DNA from: Arthrobacter sp. zg-Y20 | Lineage (GTDB): Bacteria > Actinomycetota > Actinomycetes > Actinomycetales > Micrococcaceae | Length of the DNA stretch: 64,000 nt | Assembly (NCBI RefSeq): GCF_030142075.1 | Contig: NZ_CP126241.1 | Coordinates: forward strand, 2,232,001-2,296,000 | Direction: 5' to 3' | Notes under the pieces: model-generated | What the model saw: the letters and a program-made list of their open reading frames with translations, nothing else | What the model was told of the DNA's origin: nothing | Databases searched by the model: none | Part shown: in pieces, positions 42,979-51,442 of the stretch | Position numbering within the stretch: the stretch's first letter is position 1 | How the letters are laid out: every line of letters begins with the position of its first letter | Position numbers and translations under genes: made by a program

Positions 42979-43004
42979 GTGCGGCGGGCACGCGCCCGCC
43001 GCAC
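42979..43004 (-). terminator. Hairpin between the 43067 gene and yifB
   Basis: Perfect 11-bp arms (42979-42989, 42994-43004) with loop ACGC lie about 60 bases after the upstream gene's stop and 50 before yifB. No U-run follows on the minus strand. Confidence 0.5.
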
Positions 43005-43066
43005 GGATGTGGACGGCGCAGCAACGGGAACAGGAATCCCGGGTCTGTGGAGGAAAAGGCCCTGGG

Positions 43067-43837
43067 CTAGGGACGGAGCTTCAACACTGCCCGGTGGTAA
43101 TCCTCAATGATCCGCACCACGGTGGCGCTGCGGCGATTGAATACCAGCGGGGACCAGCTCACGTCCCAGCCGGACACATCGCGCGTCCACTGGAAAGTGG
43201 CCACCGGGCCGTGCTGGGGCACGGAGCGCAAAGCGCCCAAGGCTTCCCTTTGCCCGCGCAATCCCCTGCCAGGCATGATCCGGCCAAATAATCTGCCCGC
43301 CTTGGCTACCCCCTGCACCGCGCGGATATCGCCCGGGGACATGGTCGCGACCAGGCGCTCCTGCGATTTCACCCGAATTCCGATGATCTTGGCACCGCCC
43401 GGGCCGCCCATGGTCCGGCCGATGCCGACGGCGGCGAAGTTATCCCAGGGGATGAAGCCTCCCGACGCCACCATGATGCCCTGCTCGGTGAGCGTCAGCA
43501 GTTCCGGCTCCCGCAGTTTCTTCCAAACGAAGAAAAAAGCGCCCCCGCCGAAGAAGGCCACACCGATCAAGCCTGCCACCACCTCTGCCAAGCCGCCGCC
43601 AACGCGGCCGCTGCCGTGATGGTGATGGCCGGTGAATCCATGCACTACCAACGCCGCGCATCCCGCGGCGAACAACAGTGCCATGAGGCCCAGTCCGAGA
43701 ACACGGATCTTCGAAACCGAAAAGGTCAAGGGCTCCAAACCGGGACTCAAAGTGGGTCTCAAGCCGGGGCCCAATCCCCTGTCCGCTTCCGCTTCCAGCC
43801 CATGGTCTTCCCGTCCGCTGTTTACGATGTCTTTCAT
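43067..43837 (-). CDS. Hypothetical two-helix membrane protein with PH-like cytoplasmic domain
   Basis: This 256-residue protein has a charged N-terminal stretch (1-40), two membrane helices (about 46-67 and 86-106) joined by a short loop with HHHH (71-74), and a soluble domain of about 145 residues. That domain has beta-strand features (LTLTEQGIMVASGGFIPWDNFAAVGI) resembling bacterial PH or STM3941-like domains. The function is not known to me. The ATG at 43837 is clear. It lies between yraN and yifB on the same strand. A metal-binding role for the His cluster is only a possibility. Confidence 0.7.
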   Translation of the reverse strand: MKDIVNSGREDHGLEAEADRGLGPGLRPTLSPGLEPLTFSVSKIRVLGLGLMALLFAAGCAALVVHGFTGHHHHGSGRVGGGLAEVVAGLIGVAFFGGGAFFFVWKKLREPELLTLTEQGIMVASGGFIPWDNFAAVGIGRTMGGPGGAKIIGIRVKSQERLVATMSPGDIRAVQGVAKAGRLFGRIMPGRGLRGQREALGALRSVPQHGPVATFQWTRDVSGWDVSWSPLVFNRRSATVVRIIEDYHRAVLKLRP

Positions 43838-43889
43838 CCCGCCGTCCCCCTAAGTGCCGGGGCTCATCATACGACGGCGCCGGGCGGTA

Positions 43890-44246
43890 TCAGCCCACTG
43901 CCTGCAGGTGTTCTACAAGCGGCCGCCCCGTGCCGTCGTCGAGCACCGCCACCGCATCGATCCGGCGGTGCGCAAAATACCGTCCATGTTCGCGCACCCA
44001 AGCCGCGGACAGACCATGCAACCGGGCGAGTTTCGCCGGGGTAATGGCTTCAAACGGGTGCCCGTAGGCAAGGGATGACCGGGTCTTGACCTCCACCACC
44101 ACCAGGGTGGCGCCGTCCACGGCCACCAGGTCGATCTCTCCTTCGGGGCAGCGCCAGTTCCGGTCGACGATGGTCATTCCTGCGGCGGCCAGGTATTGGG
44201 CCGCCAGCTCCTCGCCGCGGCTGCCCAGGATGTCTTTGGCTTTCAT
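43890..44246 (-). CDS. YraN/UPF0102 family nuclease-fold protein
   Basis: This 118-residue protein has the Holliday-junction-resolvase-like fold. Motifs are GSRGEELAAQYL, NWRCPEGEIDLVA and VVVEVKTR, giving the Glu-Asp-Glu-x-Lys nuclease set. The family is widespread beside yifB and rnhB and is of unsettled function. The ATG at 44246 was chosen for the family start MKAKDILG. The position between rnhB/DUF2469 and yifB/dprA matches mycobacterial Rv2898c. Confidence 0.92.
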   Translation of the reverse strand: MKAKDILGSRGEELAAQYLAAAGMTIVDRNWRCPEGEIDLVAVDGATLVVVEVKTRSSLAYGHPFEAITPAKLARLHGLSAAWVREHGRYFAHRRIDAVAVLDDGTGRPLVEHLQAVG

Positions 44247-44349
44247 GTCGCCATCCTTGCGCCGGCGCGCACAGCCCTGCCGCGGTTCATCCGCCGTGTG
44301 CAGTCCCGGGCGGACGCGGCCGCTGAAGGCGGCGTTGGGGAGGAGGGGA

Positions 44350-45393
44350 CTAAGCCTGCTCCTGCCAGGCATCACCAGGCTGGGAACGGTGCCACGACTG
44401 CCGCTGTCCACCGGTCTCGCGTACGACGTCGGTGAGCCAGATCGTCCGGTCCGGGTCCCAACCGGCTATCACCGACTCCGTGTCGCTGTCCACGGTCAGT
44501 GCCCGGCCGGCACAGGCCAGATATCCCAGGACCGTGAGGTGGACGGCATCCCATTGCGTGCCCACGCGTTCCCAGTCCGGGATCACCCACCGGCCGTCCC
44601 TGCCGGTGACCTGGAACCAGTCGCGCCGGCGGGAGGCCGTGACCTCCAGCGGGAACGCACGGCACAGCTGCGCCCAGTCGTCCGCGGTACGGATTTCGTA
44701 GGTCCGGCCGTCCCCTCGAACCGGAATCGCGGTGGCCTCCCGCCACCCCGGGGCGTCCTCCACCAAGTCCAATCCGACGGGGAGCGCTCTGATCGTGCCG
44801 AGGAGGCCAACGGGGATCGACCACCAGGAACCGGAGGCGTAGCGGAAACTTTCCAACGCTCTGAGCTCCTCGGCACGTGTGTTCCGTGCCCACTCCGCAA
44901 GCACCGTGCGCAGGTCCTGCCCCAACGGTGCGGGAGCATCCGGATCCCGCCAGTCGACGGCCCACTGTTCCCGGGCACGGGGCTGCTCCCACCAGCCCGC
45001 TCCCGGTGACGCCCTGACCCGGTCCGCCACGGGACGCAGCGCTTCCCGGATGACCGGCAGCGCTGCCAGGACGTCCTCACCGTCCGGTGCCTGCCAGTAC
45101 CTGGCTGTGGCCACGGCTGCGTCGAGGGCAGCTAGCACCGGCATCTCGGCCAGATCCGGCACGTCCACGGCAGCAAGAAGCGCACCCAGCTCCTCCGGCG
45201 AAGCGGCCGGAAGGTCGGTGGCTCCCCCGGCGTCGGTAGCCGTTCCGAACCGGACAACCGAAACCCCCTTGCCCGGGTCAAGCTCATAGCCCAGGTTGAA
45301 GACGGCCATGCGGATACGCGGCTCCAGTTCCGCGGCCAGGGACAGGCACAGCCGGCGGCCCCTGGGTCCGGCGAGCAGCTGATCGGTATTCAC
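44350..45393 (-). CDS. Hypothetical actinobacterial protein
   Basis: I do not recognise this 347-residue protein. It is soluble, Trp-rich (GAGWWEQPRAREQWAVDWRD near 130-150, GSWWSIPVGLL near 187) and acidic, with no signal peptide or catalytic motif I can name. The GTG at 45393 has GAGGATGGCC upstream; an earlier GTG seven codons before is possible. It stands between yraN and a 2H phosphoesterase, all on one strand. A C-terminal part with TVLGYLACAGRALTVDSD could be a small regular domain repeated in self-contained lineage proteins. Confidence 0.72.
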   Translation of the reverse strand: MNTDQLLAGPRGRRLCLSLAAELEPRIRMAVFNLGYELDPGKGVSVVRFGTATDAGGATDLPAASPEELGALLAAVDVPDLAEMPVLAALDAAVATARYWQAPDGEDVLAALPVIREALRPVADRVRASPGAGWWEQPRAREQWAVDWRDPDAPAPLGQDLRTVLAEWARNTRAEELRALESFRYASGSWWSIPVGLLGTIRALPVGLDLVEDAPGWREATAIPVRGDGRTYEIRTADDWAQLCRAFPLEVTASRRRDWFQVTGRDGRWVIPDWERVGTQWDAVHLTVLGYLACAGRALTVDSDTESVIAGWDPDRTIWLTDVVRETGGQRQSWHRSQPGDAWQEQA

Positions 45394-45428
45394 GCGGCCA
45401 TCCTCGCACAGCACGCGTCAGCACGCGG

Positions 45429-46028
45429 TCAGTGCCCGGGGTAGACCACCGGCATGGGTGTAAGCGTTACCGGCGCCAGCGGCAGCGCCGGCGGCTCCCC
45501 CGTGTAACCGCGGGCAAGGGTGATGTGCGGGCGCAGCGTCTGCGCGAACATGAAGTTCGGGTCGCCCGCCATGAACCCGGCAGTGTCCCCAATCCCGCAG
45601 GCGGCCAGGAACCCGGTCAGCTCTGTCAGCAGGGCTGCGTGCAGCGCGGCAAGCTGCGGGGTGGGAGCGTATTCCGCCACGAGGGTCCGTCCGTGCGCGC
45701 CGAATCCGGTCAGGTGCACGGGCTGCAGCCGGAAGGAGTCCTCGGGCAGGAGGGCCTCTGTCCGCTCGATGTATCCCGCCAGCAGCTGCCCGTAGTCAGG
45801 CAGGCTGATGCCCGTGGCCGCACTGATGACCCGGTGCACGTCAAGCACTTTACCGAAATGGATGAGTGTCAAGTGCAGCTGGCCGCGCGGCACCGGACGG
45901 GTCCCTCGCGGCGCACCCGAGGTCAGGGAATCCCGCAGGGCGAGCAGATGCGCCAGCGAGCCAGCGTCGGGCTGCATCTGGGCATACAGCCGCCGGTTGG
46001 CATCAAAACCGGTGCGGTGCTCGGGCAT
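45429..46028 (-). CDS. 2H phosphoesterase, 2'-5' RNA ligase family
   Basis: This 199-residue protein has both HxT/Hx[ST] signatures: LHLTLIHFG (about 51-59) and RPHITLARG (about 166-174). The fold hydrolyses cyclic or 2'-5' phosphodiester bonds in RNA or nucleotides; bacterial ThpR cleaves 2',3'-cyclic ends. It lies divergent from a GNAT gene across 41 bases. Confidence 0.88.
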   Translation of the reverse strand: MPEHRTGFDANRRLYAQMQPDAGSLAHLLALRDSLTSGAPRGTRPVPRGQLHLTLIHFGKVLDVHRVISAATGISLPDYGQLLAGYIERTEALLPEDSFRLQPVHLTGFGAHGRTLVAEYAPTPQLAALHAALLTELTGFLAACGIGDTAGFMAGDPNFMFAQTLRPHITLARGYTGEPPALPLAPVTLTPMPVVYPGH

Positions 46029-46069
46029 GTCAGCAGTCTAGACCGGTCCTCCGTGCCTAGGATGTGGGG

Positions 46070-46660
46070 ATGGTTTTCGAAATCCCCCGGCTGGTCGACG
46101 GCCCGCTGGCGCTGCGCCCGCATACTCCTGCCGACCTCGACGCAGTCTACGCCCGGTGCCTGGACCCGCTCACAATCAAATGGACCACGGTCCCGCTGGA
46201 CTATACGCCGGAGATGGCGCGGGAGTATCTTGCGGGCATTTCGGTGCCGCAGGAAAATGCCGTGTCCTGGGCGTTGGAAACCGGGGGAAGCTACGCGGGG
46301 ACCATTGACCTGCGCTTCCAGGGTGCGAACTCGGGCAACCTGGGCTTCGTCACGTCACCGGAATTCCGCGGCCGCGGCCTGATGTCCCGCGCCGTGCGGC
46401 TGGTACTCGGCCACGCCTTCGATGAGCTGGGCTGGGACGTGGTGACTTGGAGCGCGAACGCCGGAAACGCCGGCAGCTACAAAACGGTCTGGCGCTGCGG
46501 GTTTCCGGCACCGATAGCCGTTCCCTATCTGCTAAACCACCGCGGCAAGATGGTTGAAGGCTGGATTTCCACCCTGGCCAACGGTGATTCTAGGGAGCCG
46601 GCGGCCAGCTGGGCAGACACAGCACGGCGGCTGCCGTCCGTGCCGGCGGGCGTGGAGTAA
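46070..46660 (+). CDS. GNAT-family N-acetyltransferase (RimJ/RimL type)
   Basis: This 196-residue protein has the RimJ/L-like opening LVDGPLALRPHTPADLDAVY, the acetyl-CoA loop SPEFRGRGLMSRAVRLVLGHAF (about 103-125) and SANAGNAGSYKTVWRCGF, in which an Asn-x-x-Ser pattern precedes the last strand. It transfers acetyl groups to amines; the substrate is unknown. The ATG at 46070 is used; a GTG two codons earlier is in frame. It converges on DUF2469 with only 3 bases between stops. Confidence 0.88.
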   Translation: MVFEIPRLVDGPLALRPHTPADLDAVYARCLDPLTIKWTTVPLDYTPEMAREYLAGISVPQENAVSWALETGGSYAGTIDLRFQGANSGNLGFVTSPEFRGRGLMSRAVRLVLGHAFDELGWDVVTWSANAGNAGSYKTVWRCGFPAPIAVPYLLNHRGKMVEGWISTLANGDSREPAASWADTARRLPSVPAGVE

Positions 46661-46663
46661 CGC

Positions 46664-46984
46664 CTAGAGTTCGTCCGCCTTGGGCAGTGTGAGGTCGTCG
46701 TTGCGGGTCAGTTCCTCCACATTGACGTCCTTGAACGTGATCACGCGGACGCTCTTCACAAACCTGGCGGAGCGGTAGACATCCCATACCCAGGCGTCCT
46801 GGAGCGTCAGGTCGAAGTAGATCTCGCCGTCGGCGGAGCGCGCCTGGAGGTCCACATGGTTGGCCAGGTAGAACCGCCGTTCGGTTTCCACCACGTAGCT
46901 GAAGAGACCGACAACGTCGCGGTACTCCCGGTACAGCTGGAGCTCCATGTCCGTTTCATAGTTCTCAAGGTCTTCGGCGCTCAT
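46664..46984 (-). CDS. DUF2469 family protein
   Basis: This 106-residue acidic protein is highly conserved in actinobacteria, with EDLENYETDMELQLYREYRDVV at the N-terminus and FKDVNVEELTRND near the end. It has no membrane segment or catalytic motif. The ATG at 46984 overlaps the rnhB stop (ATGA), so it is coupled to RNase HII synthesis. The mycobacterial homologue Rv2901c occupies the same place. Its function is unknown. Confidence 0.92.
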   Translation of the reverse strand: MSAEDLENYETDMELQLYREYRDVVGLFSYVVETERRFYLANHVDLQARSADGEIYFDLTLQDAWVWDVYRSARFVKSVRVITFKDVNVEELTRNDDLTLPKADEL

Positions 46985-47790
46985 GTTCCTATCATCCCCC
47001 CAACTGGGCTTAGGTCGTCCCCCGGCACCGCCGCCGTTTCCCCGGGCCTCGGCTTGGAGCCCAGATGCCAGGACATGCGGTGCAGCGGCGTAGGTCCATG
47101 GGTATCGATGGCCGCACGGTGCGACTCGGTGGCATAGCCCTTATTGATCTCCCACGCGTAGTGCGGGTTAGCAGCGGCAAACTCTACCATCATGGCGTCG
47201 CGTTCCACTTTCGCCAGGACACTGGCAGCCGCTACGCTCAGGCACTGCATATCTGCCTTGATCCTGGTGTGGACTTCCGCGTCGCAGCCCTCGCCTGGGG
47301 CCAGCGCCGCGGGACCGCCGACGCCGCCGACGCCGCCGGCTGCCTCCAGACCGTCGAAGAGACTTCCCTGCCGCTCGGGGGAAAGCCAGTTGTAATTGCC
47401 GTCCAAAAGCACGACGTCGGGCCGCCGGGTGAGGCACACCTGATCCCAGGCCCGCGTTCCGGCGAGCCGCAGCGCCGCCGTGAGCCCAAACAGGTCGATC
47501 TCCGCAGCGGTAGCGTGTCCAACGCCCCAGGCCAGCGCCCATTTCTTGATCTGGGGCACCAGGGCGTTCCGGTCCGCCACGGAGAGCAGTTTGCTGTCCC
47601 TGACGCCTTTCAGGGAACGCACCGTGGCCAGGTCAACGGCCACCAGCCCCACCGACACCGGGCCAGCCAGGGCACCACGCCCCACCTCGTCGCAGCCGGC
47701 AAGGATTTGGTGCCCCTGCGCGGCGAAGGTCCGTTCAAAACGCAGGGTGGGTGCCTTGGACGCCGCGGAAGCTCTTACGGCAGTGCTCAC
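46981..47790 (-). CDS. rnhB: Ribonuclease HII
   Basis: This 269-residue enzyme cuts RNA in RNA-DNA hybrids and starts ribonucleotide excision. Metal ligands are Asp and Glu in CDEVGRGALAGPV, Asp in VRDSKLL and Asp in IKADMQCLSVAAASVLAK, preceded by VVLLDGNYN. A Gly/Ala insertion (AAGGVGGVGGPAALAPGEG) lies mid-domain. The GTG at 47790 overlaps the lepB stop (GTGA). Confidence 0.94.
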   Translation of the reverse strand: MSTAVRASAASKAPTLRFERTFAAQGHQILAGCDEVGRGALAGPVSVGLVAVDLATVRSLKGVRDSKLLSVADRNALVPQIKKWALAWGVGHATAAEIDLFGLTAALRLAGTRAWDQVCLTRRPDVVLLDGNYNWLSPERQGSLFDGLEAAGGVGGVGGPAALAPGEGCDAEVHTRIKADMQCLSVAAASVLAKVERDAMMVEFAAANPHYAWEINKGYATESHRAAIDTHGPTPLHRMSWHLGSKPRPGETAAVPGDDLSPVGGMIGT

Positions 47791-48557
47791 TTGCTGCTGC
47801 TTCCTTCGGGTTCCGGAACGTTTTCGAAGACCTCGGAATAGCTGCTGACTCCGCCGATCCGGTTCAACGGCCAAGCGGTCACTACAGCCTTGCCCTCAAT
47901 GTCCCCTACGTCGACGAAGCCGCCGCCCTCACCGGCCTGGTGTTCGCGCGAATCGGCGGAGGCGTTGCGGTGGTCCCCCATCACCCAGACCTTGCCCTCA
48001 GGGACTACCACATCGAAGGGAATGTCAGAGGCAGTGGCGCCGGGGTAAAGGTACGGCTCGTCCAGGGCTTCGCCGTTGACGGTGATCTTGCCGTCCGCAT
48101 CGCAGCACACCACGTGGTCGCCTTCGGTGCCGATGACCCGCTTGACCAGGTGCTGCTGGGATTCATCCGGGAGCAGCCCCACGAAGGTGAGCGCCTCGCG
48201 TACCGGATTCGCCGGCTTTTCAACTGTTTGCGGCAGCCAGCCCTTGGTGTCCTTGAACACCACCACGTCGCCGCGGTTCAGGTCTATCGGCTGCGGCACC
48301 AGCAGGTTGACGAAGATCCGGTCATTGATCTCCAGCGTCTCTTCCATGGACCCCGAGGGGATATAGAACGCCCGGAAAAGGAAGGTCTTGATCAGGAAGG
48401 AAAGCACCAGGGCTATCACCACGATGGTCAGCACTTCCCGCAGCCACGCCCCGAGCCCCCGCTTCTTCTGCTTGGGTGCCATGGCGTGGGCGGCGTGGTC
48501 CCGCTGCTCCCCGGAGCCGGGCGTCCCGTCGGGGGACTGGTCCGGTTGCTGCGACAT
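47787..48557 (-). CDS. lepB: Signal peptidase I (first copy)
   Basis: This 256-residue membrane protease removes signal peptides outside the membrane. A disordered N-terminus (1-36) leads to one helix (about 42-61). The nucleophile Ser70 is in YIPSGSM, the general-base Lys in LVKRVIG, and GDHRNASADSR is the box E motif. GAGGAAACG precedes the ATG at 48557, 11 bases after the second copy's stop. Confidence 0.94.
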   Translation of the reverse strand: MSQQPDQSPDGTPGSGEQRDHAAHAMAPKQKKRGLGAWLREVLTIVVIALVLSFLIKTFLFRAFYIPSGSMEETLEINDRIFVNLLVPQPIDLNRGDVVVFKDTKGWLPQTVEKPANPVREALTFVGLLPDESQQHLVKRVIGTEGDHVVCCDADGKITVNGEALDEPYLYPGATASDIPFDVVVPEGKVWVMGDHRNASADSREHQAGEGGGFVDVGDIEGKAVVTAWPLNRIGGVSSYSEVFENVPEPEGSSSK

Positions 48558-48568
48558 TGCGTTTCCTC

Positions 48569-49279
48569 TTATTTCTCCGTTGTCCACTCGGCTCCTAAGG
48601 ATAGCCGGTCAATATTGGTACTGCGTCCAAGCGGCCAAAGAATCCGCTGGGCCTGCCCAATCACCCTTTCGGTGGAGATCAGCCCGCCGCCCGGTGCCCC
48701 CAGCAGCGAACGGGAATCCGCCGAAACGGAGCGGTGGTCCCCCAGGACCCACAGGCGGCCCTCGGGAACGACGACGTCGAACGGCTGCTCGCTGGGGGCG
48801 TCACCTTCATAAACGTACGGCTCATCCACCGGAGTTCCGTTAACGGTGATTCGGGGATCTGAGTCACTGCAGCAGCTGACACGGTCCCCCGCCACACCGA
48901 CCACCCGCTTCACGTACACGGTGTCACTGCCGGCCAGGCCCACCCAGCGGGCCACGGTGACGGCCGCCTCTTCAAGGGCGGGACGTCCACTGTGCAGGGG
49001 TGCCAGCGAGCCGCGGCCGTCAAAGACCACGACGTCGCCGCGGCGGATGTCCTCCGACGCATACGCGATCCGGGACACCAGCACACGGTCTCCGGGTTCG
49101 AGCAGCGGCTGCATGGAATCCGAGGGGATGTAGAAAACGTCAAACAGGAAGGCCCGGACAAGGGCGGCGAGGATGACCGCCGCAGCGAGAGCACATAGCA
49201 CAAAACGCCAGCCCGCAATCCGGGGCCGGCGTTCTGTGTGCTTCGCGGAGGGGTCCCCGGAGGCGGATGCTGCAGACAA
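48569..49279 (-). CDS. lepB: Signal peptidase I (second copy)
   Basis: This 236-residue paralogue of the downstream gene has one helix (about 25-45), nucleophile Ser55 in YIPSDSM, Lys in YVKRVVG and GDHRSVSADSR. The TTG at 49279 sits 5 bases after the rplS stop with no Shine-Dalgarno, so it is probably translated by reinitiation after rplS. The two copies differ in length and linker, suggesting division of substrates. Confidence 0.92.
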   Translation of the reverse strand: MSAASASGDPSAKHTERRPRIAGWRFVLCALAAAVILAALVRAFLFDVFYIPSDSMQPLLEPGDRVLVSRIAYASEDIRRGDVVVFDGRGSLAPLHSGRPALEEAAVTVARWVGLAGSDTVYVKRVVGVAGDRVSCCSDSDPRITVNGTPVDEPYVYEGDAPSEQPFDVVVPEGRLWVLGDHRSVSADSRSLLGAPGGGLISTERVIGQAQRILWPLGRSTNIDRLSLGAEWTTEK

Positions 49280-49284
49280 GTAAA

Positions 49285-49644
49285 TTACTTGGCGGGACGG
49301 AAGTCGCGCTTTTCCTTGATCTTGGCTGCCTTGCCGCGCAGGTCGCGCATGTAGTACAGCTTGGCGCGGCGGACGTCGCCCTTGGATACAACCTCGATCT
49401 TGTCGATGACCGGGGAGTGTACCGGGAAGGTACGCTCCACGCCGACGCCGAAGCTGACCTTGCGGACCGTGAAGGTCGCGCGGAGGCCGTCGCCCTGGCG
49501 CTTGAGCACGAAGCCCTGGAAGACCTGAACACGGGTGTTCTTGCCTTCGATGATGTTTACGTGAACCTTGACCGTGTCACCGGCGCGGAACTCGGGGATG
49601 TCCGTACGCAGGGAGCCTGCGTCAACAGAATCTAGGATGTGCAT
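49285..49644 (-). CDS. rplS: 50S ribosomal protein L19
   Basis: This 119-residue protein is located at the 30S-50S interface. It has the family core [26 protein letters not shown] and [27 protein letters not shown] precedes the ATG at 49644; nine upstream codons are open but lack homology. The gap of about 250 bases between trmD and rplS is unusually long for this operon and may carry a leader or an extra promoter; I see no clear motif in it. Confidence 0.97.
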   Translation of the reverse strand: MHILDSVDAGSLRTDIPEFRAGDTVKVHVNIIEGKNTRVQVFQGFVLKRQGDGLRATFTVRKVSFGVGVERTFPVHSPVIDKIEVVSKGDVRRAKLYYMRDLRGKAAKIKEKRDFRPAK

Positions 49645-49896
49645 TTGTTTATCACTCCTGGTGGACGCCACAGGTCATCCACTTTGGTAACGGCAGCAAG
49701 AATGCGTCCCGAAACCGGGGCCGCACGGATGCTGTCGAAGGTAAAGGACCGGCAGGAACCCGAAGTTGGGCTGCCGGCGTGCCTGGCTGTTGGCCGCGTT
49801 CCCCCTGTGGCAGGTACGGACCCAGATGGCACAATGCTTTATTTTGCCATATCCGACCCGGCACCACCAATCAGCTGGAGCGGATCGGGCGGGGCA

Positions 49897-50676
49897 TCAG
49901 GCCGGAGGAAGGATCCGGCCGCCGCGCACTTCGTACCCCAGGGCGGCCAGGGTGGCCAGGTCCGCTTTGTCCAGGGCAGCGGCGTCGAACTTTTCGATCA
50001 GGTCCGGGCGGCGGGCCGCGGTGCGGCGCAGCTGCTCGTCCCGCCGGAAACGGGCGATTTTCCCGTGGTTGCCGCTGAGCAGGACTTCGGGGACGGGCCG
50101 GTTCCGCCAGTCGGAGGGCTTGGTGTAAACCGGGTATTCCAGGAGCCCGTCGGAATGGGATTCCTCCACCAGCGACTCGGGGTTGCCGACGACGCCGGGC
50201 ACCAGCCGGCCCACGGCTTCCACCATGGCCAGCACAGCCACTTCCCCGCCGTTGAGCACATAGTCGCCCAGGCTGACGGGACGCACGTCGAAGTGTTCCC
50301 CGGCCCATTCCAGGACCCGTTCGTCGATTCCTTCGTAGCGGCCGCAGGCGAAGACCAGGTGCTTCTCCTCAGCCAGCTCGTAGGCCATGGCCTGGGTGAA
50401 CACCGCGCCCGCCGGCGAAGGAACAATCAGGACGGGGCGTTCCTCGCCGTCGCCGGCAACCGATTCCAGCGCCGCCGCCCAGGGTTCGGGCTTCATTACC
50501 ATTCCCGCTCCCCCGCCGTAGGGGGTGTCATCCACGGTGCGGTGCCGGTCGGTGGTGAAGTCCCGCAGGTCATGCACGGACAGGTCCAGCAGTCCGTCCT
50601 GCCGGGCCTTGCCGATGAGGGACAGCTCAAGGGCGGCGAGGTACTCCGGGAAGATACTGACGACGTCGATACGCAC
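49897..50676 (-). CDS. trmD: tRNA (guanine37-N1)-methyltransferase
   Basis: This 259-residue SPOUT-class enzyme methylates G37 next to the anticodon and prevents frameshifts. The N-terminal knot domain contains [33 protein letters not shown] and [11 protein letters not shown], and the C-terminal tRNA-binding helices follow. The GTG at 50676 abuts the rimM stop directly. Confidence 0.97.
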   Translation of the reverse strand: MRIDVVSIFPEYLAALELSLIGKARQDGLLDLSVHDLRDFTTDRHRTVDDTPYGGGAGMVMKPEPWAAALESVAGDGEERPVLIVPSPAGAVFTQAMAYELAEEKHLVFACGRYEGIDERVLEWAGEHFDVRPVSLGDYVLNGGEVAVLAMVEAVGRLVPGVVGNPESLVEESHSDGLLEYPVYTKPSDWRNRPVPEVLLSGNHGKIARFRRDEQLRRTAARRPDLIEKFDAAALDKADLATLAALGYEVRGGRILPPA

Positions 50677-51273
50677 TTACTGTCCGGCTTCCTTCGTGTC
50701 GGCCGCGCCGGCTTCGGGCTTCTTGTCTTCGGGCTTCTTGTCTTCGGGCTTGTTGTCTTCGGGCTTGTTCAGCTCGAAGAGACCCTCGGGCGGAGTGAGC
50801 AGCACGTAGCCGCCTTCGACGTTCACTTCAGGGACGATGGCCTCAACGAACGGCACCAGGATTTCCGCGCCGTTGGTGTCTTCGACCACCAGCAGGTCCT
50901 GGACCGTAAGGGTCCGCAGCCCGCTGACGGTGCCAACGACGTCGTTGCCCACCCGCGCCTTCAGGCCCACCAGTTCGTGCTCATACCAGCCTTCGTTGTC
51001 GTCATCTTCGTCGGCGGTTTCGGTATCGATGAACAGCTTGACGCCGCGCAGTTCCTCGGCGCCGTTGCGGTCCTCTACTTCCTCGAAACCGAGCAGCAGG
51101 ATGTCTTTGTTCCAGCGGGCACTGATCACTGTCAGCGGCCCCTTGGAGGCCGGCTCCACGGTGAGTTCGGTGCCGGGGACAAAGCGGTCCGCGGGCGCGT
51201 CGGTCAGCACCTGGACGGTCACTTCGCCGCGGATGCCGTGCGGCTTGCCGATGCGTGCCACCTGTAACTGCAT
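50677..51273 (-). CDS. rimM: 16S rRNA processing protein RimM
   Basis: This 198-residue 30S assembly factor binds S19. The N-terminal beta-barrel starts QVARIGKPHGIRGEV, and a PRC barrel follows (about 95-165, LVGLKARVGND to LTPPEGLFEL). A charged tail of about 30 residues carries K-P-E-D-[NK] repeats not needed for the fold. AGAGGAGATTCC precedes the ATG at 51273. An intrinsic terminator sits upstream of it, between khpA and rimM. Confidence 0.95.
   Translation of the reverse strand: MQLQVARIGKPHGIRGEVTVQVLTDAPADRFVPGTELTVEPASKGPLTVISARWNKDILLLGFEEVEDRNGAEELRGVKLFIDTETADEDDDNEGWYEHELVGLKARVGNDVVGTVSGLRTLTVQDLLVVEDTNGAEILVPFVEAIVPEVNVEGGYVLLTPPEGLFELNKPEDNKPEDKKPEDKKPEAGAADTKEAGQ
50711..50768. 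repeat. 15-bp tandem repeat inside the rimM 3' end
   Basis: The unit CTTCGGGCTTCTTGT, with a C/G variant, occurs about four times in tandem. It encodes K-P-E-D-K/N on the minus strand. Being 15 bp it keeps the frame, so the number can vary without breaking rimM. Confidence 0.8.
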
Positions 51274-51333
51274 GGAATCTCCTCTGTCGGGGTTGTCTCG
51301 CCTGGGATGGTGGGGCGGGAACCCGCCTCACAA

Positions 51334-51375
51334 AAAATCCGGCCCCTGCACCATTATCTGGTGTCGGGGCCGGAT
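51334..51375 (-). terminator. Intrinsic terminator between khpA and rimM
   Basis: On the minus strand, ATCCGGCCCC (51366-51375) pairs with GGGGCCGGAT (51339-51348) with further imperfect pairing (ACACCA/TGGTGC) toward the loop. TTTTTTG follows at once. It stands about 70 bases after khpA and 60 before rimM. Confidence 0.85.
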
Positions 51376-51442
51376 CCTGTGTACTGCTTTTACTGCTGGT
51401 ACTGCAAGGAAGAACTGTCCGCTTCCGCTGCGCCGTTGATTA

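Noticed and set aside
49645-49896. Possible r-protein leader or small gene between trmD and rplS
   Set aside because: The region has an open 72-codon frame on the minus strand but no ribosome site, no conserved motif and no clear folded element; only the length is notable.
50711-50768. Tandem repeat considered as a CRISPR or recombination site
   Set aside because: The units are 15 bp with no spacers and stay in the rimM frame, so it is a coding repeat.
49639-51267. Open frame of about 540 codons antisense to trmD and rimM
   Set aside because: It spans two certain genes and an intergenic region on the other strand, with Gly/Val-rich composition typical of antisense shadows.
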